Shown: positions 1 through 10,459 of the stretch, in pieces
Numbering within the stretch: position 1 is the stretch's first letter
How the letters are laid out: each line of letters begins with the position of its first letter
Origin: Cliona cf. orientalis
Taxonomy: Eukaryota; Porifera; Demospongiae; Clionaida; Clionaidae
Direction: 5' to 3'
Length of the DNA: 64,000 nt
NCBI GenBank assembly: GCA_963930775.1
Contig: OZ005689.1
Location: 21,447,443-21,511,442, forward strand
Notes under the pieces: model-generated
Told to the model about the DNA's origin: nothing
Database searches by the model: none
Seen by the model: only the letters and a program-made list of their open reading frames with translations
Position numbers and translations under genes: made by a program

Positions 1-80
1 ACGTAAAGATCGAGCAAGAGTTGAATTTCGTTGTTGATAACAACAGCCGATTGTTCTTAGATGCCCAAGAAGCTAAAAAG
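1..80 (+). other. MITE-1 28-codon exon with splice donor (5' cut by window edge)
   Basis: Open frame beginning just inside the window (initial codon missing) and ending at AAG followed by a GTGAGC donor. Compared with the other copies it starts ATGAACGTAAAG and codes for a short peptide rich in charged residues ending LFLDAQEAKK. The same exon and donor are seen at 6360-6443, 12764-12847 and 50555-50638. The peptide is not recognised. The frame is kept in four of five full copies although bases differ, which hints at past coding use. Confidence 0.5.
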
Positions 81-367
81 GTGAGCGAACGTACAGTAGA
101 TCGATGAATCTAGCTGTCTCTAGGTGAGAATTCTAATTACCGCCCATAGCAACGGGCTCCGTGTACGGCGGCTGTGCCGACTAGGTGGGTCAAAATGAAG
201 GCTTATTTCGCCTTCGTATAGCACGAATAGCCTCCGTAGAAGACGGCAACAGTTAGAAGGGTTGTTCGACATGTATATGACAAAATCTGGACTTTGACAA
301 ATTTCAACCTGAGCTACTAAAAACGCGCATTGCGCGAATCGCGCGTGGATCCCATACGGAGGGTTTT
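1..367 (-). mobile_element. MITE-1 copy, left-end part, reverse orientation
   Basis: Partial copy of the TATGTGACC-ended repeat family that recurs at 369-603/6272-6724, 12458-13208, 17515-17859/23618-23866 and 50533-50946. It runs outward from the window edge to position 367, where its terminal ~18 bases are missing and the next copy begins in opposite orientation. Positions about 155-367 are the reverse complement of about 369-603, making a large palindrome centred near 367. It contains the conserved MITE-1 exon (1-80) and the shared block with the CCGTGTACGG region. No transposase is encoded. Confidence 0.8.
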
Positions 368-609
368 ATATGTGACCGGATTTGGGAAAACCCTCCGTAT
401 GGGATCCGCGCGCGATTCGCGCAAAGCGCGTTTTTAGTAGCTCAGGTCTAAATTTGTCAAAGTCCAGATTTTGTCATAATATACATGTCGAATAACCCTT
501 CTTCTAACTGTTTCCGTCTTCTACGGAGGCTAGTCGTGCTATACGAAGGCGAAATAAGCCTTCATTTTGACCCACCTAGTCGGCACAGCCACCGTACACG
601 GAGTTAGGT

Positions 610-1310
610 GCAGTATTGGCTTTTAGCATAATAGCATCTAATAATAGCATCATGCTATTACCATACATCTCTATACAATTTTCTGCTATTAGCACTACCT
701 TGCTATTATTGCTAATACACACTCTATGTTCCAGTCCTTGTAATATAGTACACTCAATGTGCTTTTGCTATTTTGCTATTCACAGTAAACCTGCTGTAAT
801 ACTATGTGCTTGTGCTATTATGCTATTAATTTCTGCTATAACACAATAATATTAATTATTCACAAACATCAGATTCTATAATTCTTGTGCTATTTTGCTA
901 TTTGTGCTTTTTTGCTATTCACAGTATATACTCCATAATAATAATTATTATGCTTAAGCCTGCGCTATTTTGCTATTTATGCTATTTTGCTATTCACAGT
1001 ATAATACTCCATAATAATAAAATTATATTATGCTTAAGCCTGTGCTATTTTGCTATTAATGCTATTTTGCTATTCTGATCACAATATACTCCATTATGCA
1101 TGCTTGTGCTATTGTGCTATTAATAATTATTTTTAATGTACTTAGCCTGGCTAGTATTAATTTACTGGATACTCTAGGCTTGTGCTATTTTGCTATTTAT
1201 GCTATTTTGCTATTCACATGCAGTACTCGATAATAAAAATATTATATATAATACTATTATGCTTAAGCTTGAGCTATTTTGCTATTAATGCTATTTTGCT
1301 ATTCACAGTC
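610..1310 (+). repeat. KDZ left subterminal array of TGCTATT motifs
   Basis: About five degenerate units of 80-100 bp, each with paired GCTATTTTGCTATT motifs followed by CACAGTATA and a stretch rich in AATAAT, and many extra TGCTATT copies. The right side of the transposon (5886-6250) has the same motif in the opposite orientation. Such inverted subterminal arrays are typical transposase-binding regions; that role is inferred. Confidence 0.7.
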
Positions 1311-1667
1311 ATAATAATAATTATTATTATTATAATATTATGTATGATACTCCATGTGCATGGCTGACATTCTGTCTTAACTTAAGTCATGAGTCATAAT
1401 TATAGTGACATATAATATTATACATTGGTATGAAGAGGACACACTCCGCACGTCCTATTATAAGTCAGTAACATGGAGTACATAGATCATGATTAATAAG
1501 CAGGATTGGTAATCGTATCTGATAGCAAGCTCCATACTTGTATGTATCGATGTTCGTGATGTACATAAGTGCATGTCTGCTTGTATAATAATAGTTACGT
1601 TAACGTTGCTACATGTGAGCTGCAGTCCTTTTAGGGAGGCACCCCATAGCTATAATACAGGTTTAGA

Positions 1668-3403
1668 TCAATGTCGCTGTGAGTCTGGTGTGCATAAAGT
1701 GATTGGAGGAACATTATCATCACTATCACTAGCCTGGCTTAAGAAGCTTGAGTCATCTGATGTTGTGGAACGTGAGGTGTTTGAAGTCTGCGAAGCACTG
1801 TACAGATCCTCGTTGATACGAAGTCGCTTTAGCGTTTCTAGCTGGTCATTTCCAAGTTCACCGTAGGGACGTTTCCTGAAGGTCAATACTTTCCTGCCAC
1901 TACCAGTGCCCTTCTGAACTTCCTCAATAGAGCCAAAACCGGCTTGAGACACTTCCTTCATGAAAGTTTTGCACTGTTCAACGGGATACTTGTTTTTGCT
2001 CTGTGACTGTTTCGGTGTTGGTGGCATCAATCTGAATTGTGACACATCACTGGCTTGGACGGTAGCATTCTTAAATGTTAAGAATTTGCTGAGGTATTTG
2101 GGATTTTCGTCCAGAACTGCTCTATCAGTGTATACATTCATCTCTGCAATACCGACTTGGACTTCTGGCTGCATCAATGCAAATTTCTGCTCAATGATGT
2201 ACTTGGTAATCACTTCTGCCTTTATCACTGAGTCTTCCTTGATAGTTGCATTCCATTGAACTTCTGTCGGCAAACTCTCGTCGCTACAGCAGGCATTCAT
2301 TGGATGTTCAACCGCTTGCTCAAGTGAGTGAATAATCATGGCCATTCTTGCTAGCTGTCCCCTAGCCTTGCTCAAGATACCTCTGCGATCCTCATCATCA
2401 GGGATAGAAATCTTACGGGTACATAATTCATCATGGGCTCGAATGAAAGCAGCCTGTGCAGCATCATCAAATCTGTACTCAATCATCTTTCCGTGTGCAT
2501 ATTTGATCATCCTGAAGATGTCCTCCAGGCGAACCACTGTCGGATCCATTGGCACCTTAAGATCAGAATACATGTACTCTACCTCCTCAGGGCAAATGAA
2601 GAATTGTCTATCGTTAAAAGCGTCAGGATCGCTGCTGTCTAGCATACTCAGGACAAATGCTGGTTGGATAAATCCACACATATTGAACGCCGTTTGCTGC
2701 ATCTTCACCATTGCCTGCTCCTTATTTCTAAAATTCCTTGACCAAGACCCACCGTTGTATAAATCAAGGAGGGTTGACCGATCTAACCTTGAGCCCGAGT
2801 GCTTGTAGGCATCTAATTGCCCGTACATGACCGACATTTCGTCATACATTCCCAGTATCTGGGAATTGTTGGACATCATGATATGATGAAGCGCTTCCAT
2901 CGAAAACTGCTGAACCACCAATTGTGGTGGCTCACTTTGCTCCGCAGGCTCTTCGCTTTCTGCCATTTTGGATTTCCAAAGCTGTACTTCTTCCTTCTCC
3001 AATTTCTATAATAATATTATACTATAATAATGTGACAGCACTCCAATATAAATTAAAATTATAGTATCAATCACCTCAACAGCTACCAGTAAACGCTTCA
3101 TTGCAGCAGTCTTCTTTTCTCCTTTTCTCGCAGCTACAACATTCCACAAAATGGCTGGCTCGCTCCATTCTTCATTAATTTTATGCTCATTCGTGCATGT
3201 ACACCCATAAAAGAAGCTGAAACGGTGAGCAATGGAAAAAAGATGTACTCCTTGGGACCTCCGACTGCTTCACTGTGTGCAGTGATGGTGTTCAGCAATT
3301 TAGAACTGCAACTGTTGTTCCAGTTAAGCTTTACTCCCTGGGCTTTGCTGATTCTAGCCTTCATATCAGCAGTAATTTTTCTCGTACAAGCTTGTGCGGC
3401 CAT
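1668..3403 (-). pseudogene. DUF3987-type P-loop protein of the KDZ element (one apparent frameshift)
   Basis: Two exons are inferred: 3403-3075 (ATG at 3403-3401; donor GAG|GTGATT) and 3005-1668 (acceptor TATAG), with a 69-bp intron, giving about 555 residues. Exon 1 ends with a phage/bacterial DUF3987-like stretch: W-S-E-P then a Walker A variant AARKGEKKTA. Exon 2 continues with the family's Walker B-like MYDEMS, the FIQPAF segment, then a helical region SKARGQLARMAMIIHSLEQ that matches the usual 'skargqlaRlA' pattern, and ends with a Ser/Asp-rich tail. DUF3987 proteins are primase/helicase-associated NTPases of phages and mobile elements. The exon-1 frame shifts by one base near 3175, inside an A-run, between an upstream segment (FPLLTVSASFMG) and the Walker A part. 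It could be a real mutation or an assembly error. It is divergent from the transposase gene and shares its promoter region. Confidence 0.65.
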
Positions 3404-3613
3404 ACTGAGTTCTTTGGCAGCGCGACTGGAATGAGAGCGAGAGCTAGAATGAGCGAGCCTTGACCTTGGTCGATCAGAGATGTAGTATACTACATCTAGT
3501 AACCAGGTAACGCGCGTGCCCCTGCATACAGCACTACTAGTATTAATGCGCATGCGCGTTACTAAGGGAATCATTAAATTTTGTCAAAAGGCCGCTCGAG
3601 CGCAGTATTCAAA
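3404..3613. promoter_or_regulatory. Bidirectional promoter region of the KDZ element
   Basis: About 210 bp separate the ATG codons of the two divergent genes. It holds CG-containing palindromes (GCGCGTGCCC, GCGCATGCGCG) and no open frame, so both genes probably start here. Inferred from gene arrangement only; no TATA box is obvious. Confidence 0.45.
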
Positions 3614-5704
3614 ATGGCACGAATGCTTGATGCAGTCAATAGAAAGCGCGGACAACGGGCTGCTCCCCCAGCACCAAGCCTCAGTAGGCCTCACCAAATG
3701 ACTGGAATTTCAATCACATACAAAGAAGTTGGAGCACTAAGCTTTGCATCAAGGCTGATTCCAGAGCGTACACCTAAGAGATGGGAACTGATATCAAAAC
3801 TTGTTAGTGACTGCATGATTGATGATGACCTGAGCTCCCCAGTTTTAGCAGTATGCAAGTGTGATGGAGGTAAACGACTGTTCAACCATACAGCTGAGGA
3901 TTGCAAGCATGTGACACAATTCCTCTCAGAACGATACCCAGGAACATTGGGATTTTCTGACGAGAAGTTGAGAGCTGTATTGTCCACTTATCCTGAAAGG
4001 ATAGCCTTGAAACACATCATTCTTACTCCACGAATCGATGAATGCTGTGGAGAGCCAATTGTTGTGCGTAATCGACCATCATTCCCTCTAGTGTACACTA
4101 CACAAGGCACATTCGTTGCTGCTCTCTTCAATGGGGAATGCCGCAAAGGCTGCTCCAAAAAGTTTCATTACAGCTACTATCAACACGGAGATGTCACCAA
4201 GTACTGCATTCCACAAGGAGAAAAATACTTCCAGTACAGTTCTCAGACAGTGTTTGAGATAGCATTATTAGAGGATGTGACGAACAACGTCTCAATCTCT
4301 GCCACTTCTTTTGAGTCTCGGGCTGAAGTGTACAATGAGAATTTCCGTGATTTGGATGTTGCTCGATTAAAGCATATGCATGAATTTGGGCGTACTACTT
4401 CAGACATTGACCACCCATGGAAGCTAACTGAAAAGCGGGTAGAAGATGCTTGGTTCCTGTACACCCTTGTTTGCTTCTATCGTGACAGACGTCAACTTGA
4501 CGAGGTCAATTTTGCCACTACATCTCTACCATCTCAAAGGAAGGATTTGGATATGCTATGCGGTCGGGCATGGGAGCTCATCTCTCAAACAACAAACCCC
4601 TGGATACACCATAAATGCGGCAAGCTAGGATGCAGTGAAGGTATAATTATTATTCTGGCATACCTCAAAATTGTACTTGCTGTAACTTACAGAATAAACT
4701 AATTTCTCTCTCACCCAAACCCACTTCCTAGCATAAACTCACCTGTAGCTATAATATTATGTATCAAGCAGCTGTAGCTATACGTACAGTAGATTATTAT
4801 GCGTTGCATACATGAAATTATATATCAATGCTTGGCAGGCTATTGTTCTCTTGATGGTCTTGAGAAAGTCACTAGACCCATGTGTGCCCTTCCCAAATCC
4901 AAGGTAGCTGCAGGACAGGATCCCGAAACAAAGTTGCTGAATATTGTCCAGTGTTGTCCAGAAACACCTGTATTAGGGGGCAAAAGTAAACTGCCATCCA
5001 AATACTGCTATTCTCATGGCCATTTTGATGAAGATACGACAGATATCGCTCCAGTTTACACTCCACCAGAACTTGAATACATCAAGAGTAAGGCTTCAGA
5101 TGAAGTGACCCTACCAGACAACGATGACGAAAGCTTACTTACAGCATGTAAGAAGAAAGCGAACGTGAATCGATTTTACGACAGGACAGCTGGTATTATG
5201 GCATTGGTGAGGCCGTGTGGAATTATTGTGAATTTTGCAGAGATGTACACGTGTGAATCTCCCACTCAATGCTATGTGTTTCTGTACACCACATTTGGTC
5301 GCAATCTGGATGATCTAGCACGATTGAAGTATCTTGGGTACGATCGTACGTGTGACCTCCACCCTTTCTTAAAAAATCTGGCGAAGAAGGGTTCACTGGG
5401 TGCCAAAATTCTTCTTGAAAATGTGAAGTTTATGGTGGATTTATGGCATTGCAACAAGCACAAAGAAGCAACATGCATGCCACCCAACAACCCAAAATGC
5501 CTCTACCACCCTCATCTTCCATCATTTGCTGAAATTCGTGGAGTTAACACTGAATGCGCTGAGCAAGCTTTCAAGTGGCTTGGCAAGTTCAAATTTATGT
5601 CCAGGAGAATGACCAGACCAAGGTTTTGCTTTTTCTTATGGAAGATGATAGAGCTGCATAACCAGAGAGTGTCGAGAAAACTAGCTCTGAGCACTCAAGC
5701 CTAG
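3614..5704 (+). CDS. KDZ-family transposase, two exons
   Basis: Exon 1 is 3614-4640 (ATG; ends GAAG before GTATAATT) and exon 2 is 4839-5704 (acceptor CTTGGCAG), giving 630 residues with no break. The junction completes a Cys cluster CGKLGC...YC of the kind (CxC) that accompanies KDZ transposases. The C-terminal third has the KDZ landmarks: YDRTCDLHPF, the VDLWHCNKH motif followed by a Cys and a Lys-Cys-Tyr-His run, then N-x-E-C-A-E-Q and the final helix with an Asn near IELHNQ. These supply the acidic triad of the RNase H-like fold; I did not fix the first aspartate. It should bind the inverted TGCTATT arrays and cut at the TIRs. Smaller than many fungal KDZ proteins. The frame, splice sites and TIRs are all intact, so this copy may be recent. 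Confidence 0.8.
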
Positions 5705-5885
5705 TGACTATCGTTTGTTTAGTACACACAACTATGTATAGCTACCATGAGTAGAGTCTTGTACTACAGTAACTGATATTATTACACAGGACCGGACTTG
5801 CAGAGAATTATTATGGCTATATTATATTCATGCCAAGACACTTTCAGCTATATAGCGATATCGTTCCTAATTCCCTCATTACAAC

Positions 5886-6250
5886 ATACCACAGTAGCAT
5901 AATAGCATTAATAGCAAAGTACAGAGTGACACAAGTACAATAGCATAATAGCAGTAATAGCACAATAGCAGACTATTATAGAGTGATACCTGATGATAAT
6001 ATAAACACAATAGCATAATAGCATTAATACCTGGTTACATAAATACAATAGCATAATAGCCAATTGACAATAATATTATTGTGATTAGCAAAAATAGCAT
6101 GGATAAAGAAAAGCAATGTTTCTTTCATCTAGAATCTGATGCTATTTGTTAATAGCAGTAATAGCATAACTGAAGGAAGAACAGTGCTACTTATGCTAAT
6201 AGCACCAATATGAAATAGCAGTAATAGCACAGTAATTAGCACATGCTAAA
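5886..6250 (-). repeat. KDZ right subterminal array of AATAGCA motifs
   Basis: Repeated AATAGCATAATAGCA-type motifs, the reverse complement of the TGCTATT motifs on the left side. They are less regular than the left array, with no clear 85-bp period. Confidence 0.65.
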
Positions 6251-6359
6251 AGCCAATACTGCACCTTAATGCGTACACGGAGCCCGTTGCTATGGGCGGT
6301 AATTAGAATTCTCTACCTAGATACAGCTAGATTCATCGATCTACTGTACGTTCGCTTAC

Positions 6360-6443
6360 CTTTTTAGCTTCTTGGGCATCTAAGAACAATCGCCTGTCCT
6401 TATCAACAACGAAATTCAACTCTTGCTCGATCTTTACGTTCAT
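6360..6443 (-). other. MITE-1 28-codon exon, copy 2
   Basis: ATG at 6443-6441, open for 28 codons to AAG, followed by GTAAGC. It differs from the copy at the window start by a few residues (D-K-D-R-R in place of D-N-N-S-R) but has the same length, frame and donor position. Confidence 0.5.
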
Positions 6444-7141
6444 TTCGAACGGCTCCGCCCAGGTCCATTTAATTGATTTCCGGGTCACGCGTAGTATGCG
6501 GAAACGCCATACGCGTGCATAGCAACGCCTTTAGACCGTAATTTCTCAATTATTGGGGGTGTGGCGCGATCACAAACAAAGCGCTGTATCTCCACAACGA
6601 AGCGCGCGATCGGCCTAAGACTTGAACGCGGGTTAGCTCTATGGTAGAGCTTATCAACCATGCATCAAACTCAATTTTCTGAAAAAATCCCATACGGAGG
6701 GTTTTCCCAAATCTGGTCACATATTTAGGCCACTACAATAAGATTCATTGTTTCCCATTTCATCAGGGTGCTTGTGGCATGCGGGCGGGTACTCCATTAT
6801 TCATTATTTCATTACCACAACCCTCTTGAGTTGAGTGTCTATACAAACCACAAGGGCTCTCTGCAATTCCATATATGGTAGTACATACACAACTCATATG
6901 CCATAGACCAGCACACACACACACACAAAGAGAGTACAGTACAGACATGTCACAAACCTATATGTGAAGTGATACAAAAGCAATACACAATCATATAGTA
7001 TATAAAAAAGCACTATTAAATTGAGAGAGAGAGAGAGAAAGTGATACAAGACATAATAGTATAAATCCAGAGGTAGTTACAACACAGACACAACTGAACT
7101 GAAATTTCAAGATACTTGCATGTACACACAAGAGATATCGG

Positions 7142-10100
7142 CTACTTCTTCAGAGGTGGTAGATGGATACAGTCTTCACATTGTGGATACTGGTCATCTG
7201 AAGTGTACGATTGTTCAGTACCACAATAAATACAGATCGGCTCAAATCCTGCGGAATAATAAAGCTTTTCGATAGTGTCTCCGCAACAATGATCTTTGAT
7301 TTCCACATTTTTGAACTGCTCACCTAGATTCATGTCTTCAAGTTTTGCTCCACAGGAATACGAATAATGGCTCAAAACTTGTTGCAGTTGACGACGCTGT
7401 TGAGCTGTAAGCTTATACTTTGAAAGCACCAGCCTCCACATATTGCACTCCTCGCACTGCACCATCAGTTGTGAATTTTTCACATGTTGAACGCTGGCAT
7501 AGAATGGTAAGCTCTTTGGTTTTTTTTTTCTTGCTTTTTCCTTGAGAGAAGGACGATGCTCTTCAGTGGTATCCAATCCCAAGACCTCTGTGAAAGGGCG
7601 GTAGTGTCCCTCTTCACCGGGAATGGGGAAAGGAATATGCTTTATTTGGTCAAAAACATCTCTGGGTAAATGTACTGGCTTACAAATTTCGCACGTGTCC
7701 TTCCCACACTTAAGGATATCAAACGTATACTGGCCCATGCGACAACAATGATGCAAAAATTCGGAAACCTTCTCGTGTTCACTGATATTTCGCTTCACAT
7801 ACTTTTCACCTTCTTCCAGTGTTTCATCCAGAGCAATAAGAGCTGTCCAAAATTCACTGATCTCTTGAGGTGTAGCAGAAATGAAAGTTTGGATGGGCCT
7901 TTCCTTCAATTGCAATCGAGAAAATACTCTGCATAGCAAGATCTTAACTGGTGAAAGGCTATTTTTCACAGCGTCAATGAGTTGGTCTTTTCCTTCTGCA
8001 ATCCGTCTTATTTCAGTGAGAGTGTTACACTTTGCTACTTCCTTTTCATATTCGTCAGGCATCTTCTCTCTCACAAGCCCCACACACTGCAGGCCCAAAT
8101 TCAATATCGACATTATCCCCTCAACTGGATTTCGCCATGAGTGGTAGGGTGCGGTTCTCCCAGCACACAGAAAATCAAGATCCAGTTTAAGAAAGAGGCA
8201 GATTAGCGATAGTTGCACAGACACATAAGTTAAACGGTGATCTGGCCCACCATCTGAGTACAAAAAAAGCACAGACTTGGAGAATGACACTGACTGTAAA
8301 ACCTGGTACAGTTCACAGGCATGTCTAAAAGGGGAAGATGGCTCAAAAGCTGTATCCTTTAGTGAGACATACACCTGACCACGATACCAGGAACCTGATA
8401 TATCATCTGGTATGTCATTAATCAAAATTACTGAGGGTACTAAACCAAAATTGGTAAAATCATGGTCAGCAACGGAAAAAAATTCGTTGGAACGTACCGG
8501 AACACGTCTACCCCTCTCTGCTGCAGCTACAGGGCTACCAGGCTCCCCAACCTTAAGCTTATGTTTGTCGTCCAGACAAACAAATGCACAGTAATCACGT
8601 AACATAAGCACATACTCACGCATGTAGCGGAATATTGCTGCTGCATAGTGAGCATCAACGTGAGAGTGTCTCCACTGCCGCTGCTGGATCATGAATTTCA
8701 TTCTGAATCGACCAGTGTAGTGAATGGAAGATTTGGCAGCTGGTGTTTTCGGCCAAAACTGAAGCCTTGTCCACTCGATACTCGGTATCTGAGTTCCAGT
8801 AGGGCAGCGGGACTTCACCTGCTCAACAAGGTCGCGAATAGAGATGGCACGAGCAAGGTGTGTAATCTGGCCATGTCGCCTATCATCAACAGCAGCACCA
8901 ATATCTTCGCTCAAAAACTTTTCACACTCTTCCCAAAATGTGTTGAACTTTGTGGCTTGTCCAGTGTTGAGTGTTCGCAAATCTTGTAGGACACTAGGAT
9001 CTTCCATATCAATGATCTGTTTGATCCTCTCATCAACTGTTGCCTGCTCTGTGGAAGAGGCTGCTGCCTGATCACCAGTGAGCTCTCGATAGAAGTAGCG
9101 AAGAGCAAAAGGCTTAGTAGCTGGAGAAATCCTACCAAACTTTTCGTACATTGCAGAACGCATAGCACGTGTGTGATAATGTGGAATCTGTGATCGAATT
9201 CTTTCAATTACTGACTGGCTTTGCTCAAAACTCGAGGCCACATCAGCACCACTTGGAACCTTCCAAAGGAAGTGCAAATTTCCTAGATTACTCCCTGGAG
9301 AGTAAACGAGAAGAATACAGGGAAATCGAAGGCCACAAGTGGTCATGATCTCCACAGTGCGAAGTTTCTTCAGCGGATCTGACGGTAGCATGTCGGTTAT
9401 AGCAATATACTCGAAGTTGCTCTGAGAATACAAAGATTCTTCAATAGCGTTTAAGGATGTCGGTGTCAAGGTGCTTGTAGACGGTGAAATATAATTCAGG
9501 CGAAGGTGTGTCGACAGCTCTCTGACAGGTGCAGGAGAAGCATGATGCAATTTCATACTTTTATTTTTTTTGGTGAGGTATTCCACGTACCCAGTCAGTG
9601 ACTGAGCAAGACTCGCAACATCCTGCTTAAAATCACGCCAGCCTTCTCTTTCCCACAGATTAGCTTGCAGCAGAGTCAATAGTTCACTTGCCTGTATGTG
9701 TGTGCATGTTAGAGAGCATGAATAAAACAGAGCCCACCAATCATGAAGTGTGTATGAATGACTACAGTAGAAACCGAGTTCACTTGCCTGGTCATGCAAG
9801 AAGTCACCAGAAAGATTTCTGAGCTCACGCTTTCTGTGCTTTGTCTTTTGGGGGCAATTGTAGCCACTGAATGACTCAAAAGCAGTGGGCAGTGATGTGG
9901 AACGTTGAGAAAATGCTTTATGATGCCCATCAACATGCCAGAGGGTATCACGTAGTGCCCTCACAAGCCGTGCACCAAAAGATTGGATCTCGTCATGCCT
10001 CAATTTCAACTGTTTCGATTGCATAAGCTGTAGTATGTCATTGTAAAGTCTGTCCCTCTTATTCTTTTCAGGAATAGAGTCGGGTAAATCTTTTCCAATA

Positions 10101-10459
10101 GACTGTAGCGCTTGTTGAGACGCCATAAGAACTTCAAACGCATTTCTCGTGGCAGTCGGTATCTCCTCTTCTTCATTTACACGTACAGCATACTTCACAA
10201 ACCTACCAAAGCTCTCCACAACAGGTACAACTGGCAGGTCCAAATCAACTCCGTCCACTTTCTCCTTGGAGGTCCCCACTTCTGCTCGTACAAGTTCGTA
10301 GTACATCGCGCTAGAAGTTGTTGGAATGTGAGGGAGAATCGAAGCAGTGAAAAAATCTCGAAAGGAGAGGTGTTCGTCGCTTTCACTCTTAATATTCCAC
10401 GGAAGAAGCGTTTTCTTGGACGTCAAGCAAGTAACACACACATTGATCAGCACCACCAT
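7142..10459 (-). CDS. Large DDE-type transposase-like protein with zinc-binding ends
   Basis: First ATG is at 10459-10457, shortly after an in-frame TAG upstream; the frame is open for about 1105 codons, or about 1073 if the GC-AG intron at 9692-9787 is removed. The probable catalytic acids lie in CLDDKHKLKVGEPG (near residue 630), YSDGGPDHRLTY (near 735) and WRNPVEGIMS (near 780), a D-D-E order and spacing fitting an RNase H-fold transposase. Cys pairs mark both ends: CQECN...C..C at the N-terminus (partly upstream of the ATG, so a start farther up is possible), and CEECNMW then CIYCG...CEDC at the C-terminus. A basic KARKKKPK stretch may be a nuclear signal. Uncharacterised proteins of this type are common in marine invertebrates. 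The gene sits alone in its element and has no visible break. Confidence 0.7.
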   Translation of the reverse strand: MVVLINVCVTCLTSKKTLLPWNIKSESDEHLSFRDFFTASILPHIPTTSSAMYYELVRAEVGTSKEKVDGVDLDLPVVPVVESFGRFVKYAVRVNEEEEIPTATRNAFEVLMASQQALQSIGKDLPDSIPEKNKRDRLYNDILQLMQSKQLKLRHDEIQSFGARLVRALRDTLWHVDGHHKAFSQRSTSLPTAFESFSGYNCPQKTKHRKRELRNLSGDFLHDQASELGFYCSHSYTLHDWWALFYSCSLTCTHIQASELLTLLQANLWEREGWRDFKQDVASLAQSLTGYVEYLTKKNKSMKLHHASPAPVRELSTHLRLNYISPSTSTLTPTSLNAIEESLYSQSNFEYIAITDMLPSDPLKKLRTVEIMTTCGLRFPCILLVYSPGSNLGNLHFLWKVPSGADVASSFEQSQSVIERIRSQIPHYHTRAMRSAMYEKFGRISPATKPFALRYFYRELTGDQAAASSTEQATVDERIKQIIDMEDPSVLQDLRTLNTGQATKFNTFWEECEKFLSEDIGAAVDDRRHGQITHLARAISIRDLVEQVKSRCPTGTQIPSIEWTRLQFWPKTPAAKSSIHYTGRFRMKFMIQQRQWRHSHVDAHYAAAIFRYMREYVLMLRDYCAFVCLDDKHKLKVGEPGSPVAAAERGRRVPVRSNEFFSVADHDFTNFGLVPSVILINDIPDDISGSWYRGQVYVSLKDTAFEPSSPFRHACELYQVLQSVSFSKSVLFLYSDGGPDHRLTYVSVQLSLICLFLKLDLDFLCAGRTAPYHSWRNPVEGIMSILNLGLQCVGLVREKMPDEYEKEVAKCNTLTEIRRIAEGKDQLIDAVKNSLSPVKILLCRVFSRLQLKERPIQTFISATPQEISEFWTALIALDETLEEGEKYVKRNISEHEKVSEFLHHCCRMGQYTFDILKCGKDTCEICKPVHLPRDVFDQIKHIPFPIPGEEGHYRPFTEVLGLDTTEEHRPSLKEKARKKKPKSLPFYASVQHVKNSQLMVQCEECNMWRLVLSKYKLTAQQRRQLQQVLSHYSYSCGAKLEDMNLGEQFKNVEIKDHCCGDTIEKLYYSAGFEPICIYCGTEQSYTSDDQYPQCEDCIHLPPLKK
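9692..9787 (-). other. Probable 96-nt GC-AG intron
   Basis: The segment runs from CAG|GCAAGT to ACATACAG|GCAAGT. It holds a good branch-like CTCTAAC 18 nt before the AG. It is a multiple of three and stop-free, so unspliced RNA adds 32 Cys-rich residues that do not look like the surrounding protein. A 14-bp direct repeat CAGGCAAGTGAACT spans both boundaries. Confidence 0.55.

Larger units (their letters stand above)
604..6271. mobile_element. KDZ (Kyakuja-Dileera-Zisupton) DNA transposon, ~5.67 kb, two genes
   Basis: The ends are inverted: GGTGCAGTATTGGCTTTTAG at 607 onward and its complement ending at 6265. They are flanked by TTA on each side, then by an 11-bp direct repeat CGTACACGGAG that looks like the target-site duplication (Zisupton is known for 8 bp, so 11 is tentative). 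Inside are dense subterminal TGCTATT arrays, a minus-strand DUF3987-type gene (1668-3403) and a plus-strand KDZ transposase (3614-5704), transcribed divergently from a ~210-bp spacer. It interrupts a MITE-1 copy, so it is younger than that copy. The transposase frame is intact; the partner gene appears to carry one single-base frameshift. Confidence 0.8.
369..6724 (+). mobile_element. MITE-1 copy split by the KDZ transposon
   Basis: The left part is 369-603 and the right part 6272-6724. The left end TATGTGACCGGATTTGGG is inverted at the right end (CCCAAATCTGGTCACATA). The 11 bases CGTACACGGAG occur at both 593-603 and 6272-6282, once on each side of the KDZ insertion, but only once in other MITE-1 copies. 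Without the insertion the copy is about 690 bp. Its right part holds the 28-codon exon at 6360-6443 on the minus strand, reading toward the left end. Confidence 0.75.

Noticed and set aside
616..1367. Short plus-strand frames rich in Ile, Cys and Tyr.
   Set aside because: They are translations of the TGCTATT subterminal array.
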